A stretch of 64,000 nucleotides of DNA from JABDFW01 sp035550215. GTDB taxonomy: Bacteria > Bacteroidota > Bacteroidia > Chitinophagales > Chitinophagaceae. Of this stretch, positions 17,363-24,853 are shown piece by piece. Each line of letters opens with the position of its first letter. The stretch's first letter is position 1. The stretch spans positions 511,086 through 575,085 of the forward strand of contig DASZPM010000004.1 in NCBI GenBank assembly GCA_035550215.1. Reading direction: 5' to 3'. The position numbers and the translations under genes were made by a program. The notes beneath the pieces were generated by a model. The model had not been told where the DNA came from, made no database searches, and saw only the letters and a program-made list of their open reading frames with translations.

Positions 17363-17737
17363 TTACTTTGTTTTCGGTGAAGTTTTCTTCTTTTGAGGCG
17401 AATTTGTTTTCTTTTCTGCCTTTATTTCTTTCAGTTTAGCCTTTTGGTCTGCAGTTAAAACAGTATCAACCTGTTTTTGTTTTGCATCCTTTAAAGCCTT
17501 CATTTTTTGCTTTTTCTGCGCGGCGGTAAGGGTGCTGTCTTTTTTTATCTTTTCAGTTTTATCCTTATAGTTTTTATTCGCTGTCGCAATTTTTGCCTTT
17601 TGCTCTTTAGTAAGGTTAAGTTGCTTCATCGGGGCCTGCTTATGCGTTTTTGATTTTGTTTTTGTGCTGTCAGCTTGCGCATAGGTAAGGGTGGAAACTG
17701 CTATGGAAAGAAATAAAAGAATGAGAACCTTTTTCAT
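17363..17737 (-). CDS. Small exported lysine-rich LTxxQ protein
   Basis: A 124-residue protein with a signal peptide ending in TYAQA and a highly basic mature part. It holds three copies of an LTxxQ motif (LTKEQKAKI, LTAAQKKQK, LTADQKAKL) spaced about 25-30 residues apart, and a C-terminal tail of Lys, Ser, Thr and Pro. Related in design to its neighbour at 16882-17253, though much more basic; the two probably arose from the same family and act in the periplasm. No cysteine or enzyme motif. Confidence 0.7.
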   Translation of the reverse strand: MKKVLILLFLSIAVSTLTYAQADSTKTKSKTHKQAPMKQLNLTKEQKAKIATANKNYKDKTEKIKKDSTLTAAQKKQKMKALKDAKQKQVDTVLTADQKAKLKEIKAEKKTNSPQKKKTSPKTK

Positions 17738-17806
17738 GATTTATATTTTGCAATAAATATAGATTTTACTTGCGCCATGTGTTGTGTTGCTGCTATTAAA
17801 ATGTGT

Positions 17807-17837
17807 TAAAAAAATGCCTCTTTATAAAAAAGAGGCA
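17807..17837 (-). terminator. Intrinsic terminator of the type III glutamine synthetase gene
   Basis: A perfect 9-bp stem (TGCCTCTTT at 17815-17823, AAAGAGGCA at 17829-17837) with a five-base loop. On the reverse strand it is followed by a run of seven Ts, 33 bases after the stop codon. Confidence 0.8.
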
Positions 17838-17869
17838 GGTTATAAAAAAGTTATAAAAAACAGCATTGA

Positions 17870-20062
17870 TTACCGCAAAAAAAGTAACTCGCGGTATTTG
17901 GGTAATGTCCATTCGTCATCGCTAACAAGGTGCTCAAGCTTATCAACATGGTATCTTATGCTATCAAAAAAAGCTGTTTTTACCTGGCTTTCATAAGCAA
18001 TAGCTTTAGTGCGCGTATCGGTAATGCTGTTGGCAATTTTGCGTGCTTCAACAAGGTCATGCACTTTGGTGTGAACAGCCTGTATATGTTCCGATATTGA
18101 CTTTACAATTTCCAACTGGCTGGCGTATGCAGTTTCTGGTAAGCCCGCCTCTTTCAGCCCTTTAATGTTGGCAAGTAACGTGTTTTGATAGCTGACTGCT
18201 GCAGGGATAATGTGGTTTATAGCAAGGTCGCCCATTATGCGCCCTTCAATCTGCACTTTCTTAATATAGTTTTCTAATTCTATTTCATGGCGCGCTTCCA
18301 GTTCGGCATGTGAATAAACATTATTGCTTTCGAATAATGCTTTAGCCTTATCAGTATCAAGCGCATCTAATGCAAGCGGTGTTGTGGGTACGTTAGCAAG
18401 GCCCCTGCGTTCAGCCTCGTGGTGCCATTCGGCGCTGTAGCCATCGCCTTCAAACAAAACTTTTTTGCTTTCAACCACGTAACGCTGTATTACATGCATT
18501 ATCGCAATTTCTTTTTTGTCGCCTTTTTCAATTAATGCATCAACATCCTTCTTAAATTCCTTCAGCGTTTCTGATACTATGGTGTTTAATGCAATCATTG
18601 CATTGGCACAGTTGGCGAATGAGCCCACTGCACGAAACTCAAACTTATTGCCTGTAAACGCAAACGGCGACGTACGGTTACGGTCGGTATTGTCCAGCAA
18701 TAATTCGGGTATACTGCGGTGAAGGTCTAACTTTAAAATTGCTTCATCCTGCTCATCAAATTTATCACCCACCCTTGTTTCAATGTCATACAATACCCTT
18801 GTAAGATACTCACCGATAAACACGGATATTATTGCAGGGGGAGCCTCGTTGGCGCCCAGCCTGTAATCGTTACTGGCCGATGCAACAGAAGCCCTCAACA
18901 CATCTGCATAATCATTCACAGCTTTTATGGTATTAACAAAAAAGGTAAGGAACATCAGGTTGGTCTTTGGTGTTTTACCCGGCGTAAGCAGGTTAACACC
19001 TGTATCGGTAGCCAGGCTCCAGTTGTTGTGTTTGCCGTTACCATTAATGCCCGCAAAAGGCTTTTCGTGCAGTAATACTTTAAGCTTATGGCGTTTGGCC
19101 ACACGGGTCATTAAATCCATCAGCAATATGTTGTGGTCAACAGCCAGGTTTACCTCCTCGTAAATAGGCGCAGATTCAAACTGTGAAGGTGCCACTTCAT
19201 TATGCCTGGTGCGCAGCGGTATGCCAAGTTTGTAGGCTTCTCTTTCGTAGTCGCGCATAAAAGCGTAAATCCTTTCGGGAATTGAACCAAAATAATGGTC
19301 TTCCAGTTGTTGCCCTTTGGCGGGTGAAGCGCCAAAAACAGTGCGCCCGCATTGTATAAGGTCTGGCCTTGCATTGGCTAAGCCTTCGTCAATAACAAAA
19401 TACTCCTGTTCCCAGCCAAGCGTAGGTGTTACCTTGGTTACGTTTTTATCAAAATAATTGGCAACATCAACGGCGGATTTATTTAATGCTTCCAGCGCTT
19501 TAAGCAGCGGGGCTTTATAGTCGAGCGATTCACCTGTGTACGAAACAAAAATGGTAGGTATGCAAAGCGTTTTACCTTCCCCAATTTCCATAACGAAGGG
19601 GGGAGAGGACGGGTCCCATGCCGTGTAACCCCTTGCTTCAAAAGTTGCACGAAGGCCGCCGCTCGGGAAGGAAGATGCATCCGGCTCCTGCTGAATAAGT
19701 GCGCCGCCGTCAAATTCTTCAATGCCTGTACCGTCGCTTTTAATGGTAAAAAAAGAGTCATGTTTTTCAGCGGTAGTGCCTGTTAACGGCTGAAACCAGT
19801 GGGTAAAATGGGTTACCCCCTTGCCTTCAGCCCATGCGCGTATTCCCGTAGCGATTGAACCTGCCATTCCCCTGTCTATTTTTTTTCCACCCTTTATACT
19901 GCCTGTTAAGCTTTTATAAGCTTCATCACTTAAATACTGGCGTGCTGTTTTTAAAGTAAAAACATTTTCACCAAAAATGGCAGTAACTTTTACCGGGCCC
20001 GGCACCTCAACTTTATCTACGCCTGAGGAAATATCTTTAATAGCGCTGAAACGTAATGACAT
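17870..20062 (-). CDS. glnN: Glutamine synthetase type III
   Basis: A 730-residue cytosolic enzyme that makes glutamine from glutamate, ammonia and ATP. The size (about 720-730) and the N-terminus FGENVFTLKTARQYL distinguish type III from types I and II. Family stretches include TAEKHDSFFT, GWEQEYFVID (metal- and glutamate-binding), RTRHNEVAPSQFE, GINGNGKHNNWSLATDTG and, later, NDYRLGANEAPPAIISVFIGE. It is followed by its own terminator and preceded by a promoter. Its upstream neighbour on the same strand is a type II glutamine synthetase, but a strong terminator between them shows two separate units. Confidence 0.95.
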   Translation of the reverse strand: MSLRFSAIKDISSGVDKVEVPGPVKVTAIFGENVFTLKTARQYLSDEAYKSLTGSIKGGKKIDRGMAGSIATGIRAWAEGKGVTHFTHWFQPLTGTTAEKHDSFFTIKSDGTGIEEFDGGALIQQEPDASSFPSGGLRATFEARGYTAWDPSSPPFVMEIGEGKTLCIPTIFVSYTGESLDYKAPLLKALEALNKSAVDVANYFDKNVTKVTPTLGWEQEYFVIDEGLANARPDLIQCGRTVFGASPAKGQQLEDHYFGSIPERIYAFMRDYEREAYKLGIPLRTRHNEVAPSQFESAPIYEEVNLAVDHNILLMDLMTRVAKRHKLKVLLHEKPFAGINGNGKHNNWSLATDTGVNLLTPGKTPKTNLMFLTFFVNTIKAVNDYADVLRASVASASNDYRLGANEAPPAIISVFIGEYLTRVLYDIETRVGDKFDEQDEAILKLDLHRSIPELLLDNTDRNRTSPFAFTGNKFEFRAVGSFANCANAMIALNTIVSETLKEFKKDVDALIEKGDKKEIAIMHVIQRYVVESKKVLFEGDGYSAEWHHEAERRGLANVPTTPLALDALDTDKAKALFESNNVYSHAELEARHEIELENYIKKVQIEGRIMGDLAINHIIPAAVSYQNTLLANIKGLKEAGLPETAYASQLEIVKSISEHIQAVHTKVHDLVEARKIANSITDTRTKAIAYESQVKTAFFDSIRYHVDKLEHLVSDDEWTLPKYRELLFLR

Positions 20063-20083
20063 GGTTTATTTTTTTGGGTAAAA

Positions 20084-20091
20084 CAAATATA
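20084..20091 (-). promoter_or_regulatory. Promoter -7 box of the type III glutamine synthetase gene
   Basis: On the reverse strand TATATTTG is a perfect TAnnTTTG box. Predicted start about 20077, leaving a leader of about 15 bases before the ATG at 20062. No -33 TTTG at the usual distance, which may mean that an activator is needed. Confidence 0.55.
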
Positions 20092-20177
20092 GCTTAACTA
20101 TATTATCAATTTTTCTAATACTGCATATTAATATGCCTTTTAGTAAAAATACGGTCTGCCGCCAACTGTATAAAATA

Positions 20178-20214
20178 AAAAAATCCCCTTGGCAGCTTGC
20201 CCCGGGGATTTTTT
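20178..20214 (-). terminator. Intrinsic terminator of the type II glutamine synthetase gene
   Basis: AATCCCC and GGGGATT arms (about 20182-20188 and 20204-20210) extended by A-T pairs, with a loop of about 15 bases. On the reverse strand a run of seven Ts follows. It separates the two glutamine synthetase genes. Confidence 0.75.
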
Positions 20215-20232
20215 CAGGAAACATTATAAAAA

Positions 20233-21243
20233 TTACAACACAGCCGATTTAACTGTCTTAATAATGCGTGCAGCTACTTTGTAAGGATCTGCAGCAGAAT
20301 TAGGACGACGGTCTTCCAGGTAGCCGCTCCAGTTATGCTGAACGGTGTAAACTGGTATGCGGATAGAAGCGCCGCGGTCAGAAACGCCATAAGAGAAATC
20401 ATGGATAGAGGCAGTTTCGTGCTTACCTGTCAGGCGCAAATGGTTATCAGCGCCATATACTTCAATATGTTCTTTAACAACAGGACGGAAAGCTTCGCAT
20501 ATTTTGGTAAAGGTTTCTTTGCTGTTTGCAGTTCTTAAAGTACCGTTGCTGAAGTTGGCGTGCATACCGCTGCCGTTCCAATCAAGGTTACCCAAAGGTT
20601 TACAATGCCAGTTAACGGCAACACCGTATTTTTCACCTATTCTTTCAAGCAGGTAACGTGCAACCCAAATCTGGTCTCCGGCGCCTTTGGCGCTTTTTAC
20701 CATTATCTGGAATTCCCATTGCCCTGTAGCAACTTCTGAGTTGATACCTTCAACATTCAGCCCTGCTTCAAGGCAGGCATCCAAATGTTCTTCAACTATA
20801 TTTCTGCCAAAGGCGTTATAGGCGCCTACTGAGCAATAATACGGGCCCTGCGGGCCGGGGAAACCACCTGCAGGGAAACCCAGTGGTTTATTTATTTTAG
20901 TGTCCCACAGAAAGTATTCCTGTTCAAAACCAAACCAGAAATCGTCGTCATCATCTTCAATAGTTGCGCGGCCATTGCTGGGGTGCGGAGTACCGTCTGC
21001 GCTTAATACTTCAGTCATTACCAGGTAAGCATTTTTGCGCTGGGGGTCTTTAACAAAAAATACAGGCTTGAGTAAGCAGTCAGAAGAACCGCCGGGTGCC
21101 TGTTCAGTAGAAGAACCGTCAAAAGACCACATTGGAAGGTCTTCCAGGGTTTCATTAAAATCCTTTACAATTTTTGTTTTGCTACGCAGGCTTTGTGTAG
21201 GCTTATAACCGTCAAGCCAAATGTACTCAAGTTTTACAGCCAT
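20233..21243 (-). CDS. glnII: Glutamine synthetase type II (eukaryotic-like)
   Basis: A 336-residue enzyme of the GSII class, the form typical of eukaryotes and found in some Rhizobiales, actinomycetes and Bacteroidota. Signature stretches: WSFDGSSTEQAPGGSSDC near the start (beta-grasp domain and loop), FGFEQEYFLWD, GPQGPYYCSVGA, the ATP/glutamate region GSGMHANFSNGT, and RPNSAADPY near the end. GSII is shorter than GSI (about 470) and GSIII (about 730). It sits directly upstream of the GSIII gene on the same strand, so the cell has two unrelated classes of the enzyme side by side, probably with different affinities or regulation. No GlnB or ammonium transporter gene is adjacent. Confidence 0.95.
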   Translation of the reverse strand: MAVKLEYIWLDGYKPTQSLRSKTKIVKDFNETLEDLPMWSFDGSSTEQAPGGSSDCLLKPVFFVKDPQRKNAYLVMTEVLSADGTPHPSNGRATIEDDDDDFWFGFEQEYFLWDTKINKPLGFPAGGFPGPQGPYYCSVGAYNAFGRNIVEEHLDACLEAGLNVEGINSEVATGQWEFQIMVKSAKGAGDQIWVARYLLERIGEKYGVAVNWHCKPLGNLDWNGSGMHANFSNGTLRTANSKETFTKICEAFRPVVKEHIEVYGADNHLRLTGKHETASIHDFSYGVSDRGASIRIPVYTVQHNWSGYLEDRRPNSAADPYKVAARIIKTVKSAVL

Positions 21244-21446
21244 TTTTGTTTGTTTGTTATATTAAATAATATAGATATATGATGTTTTTCTCAAGGTATG
21301 CCTTCAAATAAAGTTCAAATGTACAGTAAAAGCATAATTACTTTAGTATTTTTTCAGCAAATATTAATAAACTGTGGAAAAAAATTAACCATTTAATACA
21401 TTAAATAAATTTATAATAATGATGAGAATGCAGGCTTTTACTTGTA

Positions 21447-22712
21447 TTAACGCTTAAGAATCACATCTTTATTAATATTTGTAATGCATATAAGGGGGCA
21501 AAAAAGAATGGGCAGCACAAGGCTTTTGTACCTTACTATAGCGCCGGAAAAAGTAATGGTATACCCTGCCACCAGCAGGTAACTAAAGGCAAAGCAAAAA
21601 CAAAAGATAATAACGGCAATATGGTTGTTACTTGCAGGGAGGATTTTTTTGCTGAAAAGAAACAGGCCTGTTAAAAACCATAGCAAAAATAATTCGAGTA
21701 TAGCCGGCAGGTAGCTTGAATTGTGCATTTCGGAAATATGCGGCCTCAGCAGTGCAATATCCAATGCAGAAGGCAGGAATTTTATGAAGCTTACAAAACC
21801 CGGTTCAAGGGCTTGTGTTTTAATTTGAGAGCCACCCTGCAGTTGCCTGAATTCATTTTGCTTTTCTATAATGTATTGTGGTAAGTTTATTGATGCAGGC
21901 AAATAGGCTGATGCAAAAAATAAAATAATGCAACTGCCGTATACTGCTGCCACAATTAATAAACGGCGTTGCGGGTACCTGTTACATAAAAACCAGGTTA
22001 GTAAAGCTGGTATAAGCAACAGGCAAACAACATTGCGAAGCGCAAATATTAATACAAGGCACAATAGCTGTATTATAAACGGCACTGTAAGTAGCCTTTT
22101 AGCAGTAAGCTGTTTGTAAAAATAAAAGATTAATAATGCGAGCGCCGAAAATATAAGACCGTCTTTATGTATGCCGCTGCACCAGAAAATGAAAGAAGGT
22201 AAAAGAAAAATGGATGCGACTATTAAAAACCTTTTGCCGGTAAATAGCTGCACCATAACACGGTATAAAGCTACCGGGCCGAAAAAAAATAAAAAGTTGA
22301 ACAGTACTATATTTGAATAATAGTTTTTAAAAGTAAATACATTGCAAACAGCTAAAAGCTTTATAACAACATTGCTTTTCAAATCATTCCAGTAACTGTC
22401 CTGGCCGTAAAAAATATTACCTGCGTTGTTATAGCCGTAGTGGAAAATATCTTTTATAAAACCAATGGGGTCTTTCAGCAGAAAATCAGTCTCCGGTTTA
22501 CTCGCGTCAAAAAAACGCCAGGTATCACTGCCTGCAATATATTGGGGAAGTGAGTAAAACCACGCATACGCCGCGCCTGCTATTATTTTGGCTGCAAACA
22601 GGGCAATAAGTACACGTTTAGGCAAGCCTGATTTAACAAAAAATGAAGTGCGGGTTACCAGCCAGCAAAACAAAACAAAGTATGCTATAAAAATTACTAC
22701 CCCCACCTGCAA
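21447..22712 (-). CDS. Polytopic membrane protein, possibly glycan-related
   Basis: A 421-residue protein with about ten hydrophobic segments. Conserved-looking polar stretches lie between helices, notably YIAGSDTWRFFDASKPE after the second helix and HKDGLIFSALALL later. The layout (many helices, periplasmic loop with Asp and Trp after helix 2) recalls lipid-linked-sugar glycosyltransferases and polymerases of the cell envelope, but I cannot place it in a named family. Single gene, divergent from the papain-like gene; the promoter lies in 22713-22891. Confidence 0.6.
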   Translation of the reverse strand: MQVGVVIFIAYFVLFCWLVTRTSFFVKSGLPKRVLIALFAAKIIAGAAYAWFYSLPQYIAGSDTWRFFDASKPETDFLLKDPIGFIKDIFHYGYNNAGNIFYGQDSYWNDLKSNVVIKLLAVCNVFTFKNYYSNIVLFNFLFFFGPVALYRVMVQLFTGKRFLIVASIFLLPSFIFWCSGIHKDGLIFSALALLIFYFYKQLTAKRLLTVPFIIQLLCLVLIFALRNVVCLLLIPALLTWFLCNRYPQRRLLIVAAVYGSCIILFFASAYLPASINLPQYIIEKQNEFRQLQGGSQIKTQALEPGFVSFIKFLPSALDIALLRPHISEMHNSSYLPAILELFLLWFLTGLFLFSKKILPASNNHIAVIIFCFCFAFSYLLVAGYTITFSGAIVRYKSLVLPILFCPLICITNINKDVILKR

Positions 22713-22891
22713 CAGTTTGCCAACAATGTAGCAAGCTTATACATAACAGAAAAAAATATTTACCCGGATGGCTTTTCAACAACAAATAATAGTTAAAAAT
22801 TACCGTGTTTAAAAGTGATTTTTCACACATCGCGGTTTTTTGTGTTTGCCTAATTTCGGGCGTTAAACCATCACTAAATTCTATACAATAT

Positions 22892-23665
22892 ATGGAAAGC
22901 TCAAAAAAGGTCGATCACAGTTCAGTAAAACTGGGCAAGCTCAGCCCGCGACACGATCCGCGTACATTACAGTTTGCCAATTACATAAAATCAGATGAAA
23001 TGCCTGCGCCGCCTGTTAAATTTGACTGGGGGGCAAAAGTAAATACATGGGGCATGATGAAAAATGATACTGTAGGCGATTGTACCTGCGCCGCTGCCGG
23101 CCATTTAATAATGGATTGGACAGCGAATGTTGGGAAAATGATAAGGCCCGCTGATACAGATATCATCAGGGCTTATTCAGCCGTAACCGGGTATGACCCT
23201 AAAACACATACAAATGACAACGGGGCAGTTGAAACAGATGTATTGAATTATTGGCGTAAAAAAGGCATTGCACGGCACAAAATAATGGCCTATGCCGCCC
23301 TTGAGCCTAAAAACCATACACATGTAAAGCAATCGGTGTACATATTTGGCGGCTGTTATATTGGGTTAGCGTTGCCGGTATCTGCCCAAAAGCAAAAAGT
23401 ATGGTCGGTTCCGCCGGGTGGTACTACGGGTAAAGGGGCGCCCGGTTCCTGGGGCGGCCATGCTGTACCAGTAGTTGCTTACAATGACCAAACACTTACC
23501 GTTGTTACCTGGGGAGCCCTGCAGCAAATGACATGGAGTTTCTGGGATACTTATTGTGAAGAATCTTATGCCATTATTAGCAAGGATTTTACAAAGAAAA
23601 ATAAAACACCCGGTGGTTTTGACATGGCCGCCCTGCAAAAGGATTTAACGGAGATTCAGCACTAG
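22892..23665 (+). CDS. Papain-like cysteine peptidase family protein without signal peptide
   Basis: A 257-residue soluble protein. The order of motifs fits a C1/C39-type papain fold: an N-terminal region SPRHDPRTLQFANYI, then GDCTCAAAGHL with candidate nucleophile C64, H190 in GSWGGHAVPVVAYN, and a WG motif at 207-208. The third polar residue is Thr (TWG) instead of the Asn of papain (NSWG), so activity is uncertain. I chose the ATG at 22892 (MESSKKVDHSS), since the ATG at 22805 would add 29 residues ahead of a likely promoter box (TAATTTCG, about 22852). No export signal is seen. Followed by a terminator and, 248 bases on, by a lysozyme-like gene, also without export signal; the two may act together. 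Confidence 0.65.
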   Translation: MESSKKVDHSSVKLGKLSPRHDPRTLQFANYIKSDEMPAPPVKFDWGAKVNTWGMMKNDTVGDCTCAAAGHLIMDWTANVGKMIRPADTDIIRAYSAVTGYDPKTHTNDNGAVETDVLNYWRKKGIARHKIMAYAALEPKNHTHVKQSVYIFGGCYIGLALPVSAQKQKVWSVPPGGTTGKGAPGSWGGHAVPVVAYNDQTLTVVTWGALQQMTWSFWDTYCEESYAIISKDFTKKNKTPGGFDMAALQKDLTEIQH

Positions 23666-23718
23666 AATATTATTTTCTGCAGCATGCTATAAAGTGGTAT
23701 TATACTAACTTTATACAG

Positions 23719-23760
23719 GTGAAAAAACACGCGATTTCTGTGGTTTTTCACATTTTTTCA
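23719..23760 (+). terminator. Terminator after the papain-like gene
   Basis: Arms GTGAAAAAACAC (23719-23730) and GTGGTTTTTCAC (23740-23751) pair over 12 bases with one G-T pair, then ATTTTTTC follows. It lies 53 bases after the stop. Confidence 0.65.
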
Positions 23761-23774
23761 ACGGCTGGCAGATG

Positions 23775-23876
23775 TTAGCTTTATGTCATAATTCTTTAAA
23801 AACAATCTTTACCTCGTTCTCTAAGCAGTAAGTTTTATAATTTGGTCATTAGCCCTGCGTTAAGCAGGGCTTTTTA
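23775..23876 (+). ncRNA. Possible small RNA or leader ending in a strong terminator
   Basis: A box TAGCTTTA (about 23774-23781), one base off TAnnTTTG, is followed 70 bases later by a perfect hairpin AGCCCTGC / GCAGGGCT (23851-23871, loop of five bases) and a T-run. The hairpin is not behind any gene: the papain-like gene already has its own terminator upstream, and the next gene starts at 23913. So the stretch could encode an RNA of roughly 90-95 bases, or be a regulatory leader of the lysozyme-like gene. Confidence 0.35.
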
Positions 23877-23912
23877 ACCGGCATAAACAAATCACTCTTA
23901 AAAAATTATTCT

Positions 23913-24692
23913 ATGGCTGTAACCTTCACCCCCGATTTGGCTATTAATTACCAGTTGCTTTTTAATACCTGCGTTATAAACCCGGCAAAGACTGCCGAAA
24001 TTGACAGGCAGATAGATACTATGGTAGCCAATAAAGCGATTTATGACAGTATTAGCACAGATACTAATGTGCCATGGTATTTTATTGCCATTATACATTG
24101 CCTGGAATGCGATTTGAATTTTCACACACACTTACATAATGGTGACCCGTTAACTGCCAGGACTGTCCAGGTACCAAAAGGGCATCCTGTAAATGGTAAC
24201 CCGCCTTTTACATTTAAGGAAAGTGCAGTTGACGCTTTAACTATTGAAGGATTTACTACATGGACTGATTGGACTACCCCCGGCATGTTATACCTTTTTG
24301 AGAAATATAACGGTTTTGGCTATAGGTCAAGGGGCATAAACTCCCCCTATCTCTGGAGTTATTCTCAACATTATACAAAAGGCAAGTTTGTAGCCGACGG
24401 ACGGTTTGACCCAGACGCGGTTTCGCAACAGGAGGGCGCCGCTGTAATATTGCGCAGAATAAATGAAAGGCAATTATTGTTAGGGCTGTCTGACATTATT
24501 ACCCAAATCAGAACCCTTGGAGAGACTGTAAATTATGACCCTGCCCACGACATTGAGGCTGCTCGTACCCTGCAAAATTTATTGAACAGCACGGGATTAC
24601 ATCTCAAGGTTGACGGTAAAGCCGGCCAAAACACCTCTGACGCTTATAAGCATATTTCAGGTAAATTTTTAAATGGCGACCCGCGGGGCTGA
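23913..24692 (+). CDS. Lysozyme-like muramidase with C-terminal peptidoglycan-binding segment
   Basis: A 259-residue soluble protein. The N-terminal 170 residues resemble a lysozyme-superfamily group, recognisable by VPWYFIAIIHCLECDLNFH with the candidate catalytic E65, followed by THLHNGDPLTARTVQVP and NPPFTFKESAVDAL. The C-terminus holds a small peptidoglycan-binding-like repeat (RTLQNLLNSTGLHLKVDGKAGQNT). No signal peptide or membrane segment is seen, which is unusual for a wall hydrolase and recalls phage endolysins or effectors delivered by other means. It follows a terminator hairpin by 36 bases. No other phage genes are nearby. Confidence 0.7.
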   Translation: MAVTFTPDLAINYQLLFNTCVINPAKTAEIDRQIDTMVANKAIYDSISTDTNVPWYFIAIIHCLECDLNFHTHLHNGDPLTARTVQVPKGHPVNGNPPFTFKESAVDALTIEGFTTWTDWTTPGMLYLFEKYNGFGYRSRGINSPYLWSYSQHYTKGKFVADGRFDPDAVSQQEGAAVILRRINERQLLLGLSDIITQIRTLGETVNYDPAHDIEAARTLQNLLNSTGLHLKVDGKAGQNTSDAYKHISGKFLNGDPRG

Positions 24693-24786
24693 CCTTAAAC
24701 GGATTGGTTAATTAACTGCGGCAGCTTATTATAAAACATCTATATAAAAAGTGCGAAAGAAGCATTACGCCCTCCTTCCACTTCCT

Positions 24787-24829
24787 TACCTTTGCGGCAA
24801 TTAAAGGCGGCTTTTTTTAGCCCGCCGTT
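24787..24829 (+). promoter_or_regulatory. Promoter and leader hairpin of purL
   Basis: TACCTTTG at 24787-24794 is a perfect -7 box; the predicted start is about 24801. The transcript would begin with a hairpin (GGCGGC at 24806-24811, GCCCGCC at 24820-24826, one bulged C). No T-tract follows, so it is not a terminator; it may stabilise the RNA. No known purine riboswitch pattern is seen. Confidence 0.55.
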
Positions 24830-24853
24830 AAATATTTCAATTATCACCAGACA

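Noticed and set aside
24801..24853. A purine riboswitch in the purL leader
   Set aside because: The leader of about 50 bases holds one imperfect hairpin only; the three-way junction and conserved core of a purine riboswitch do not fit.
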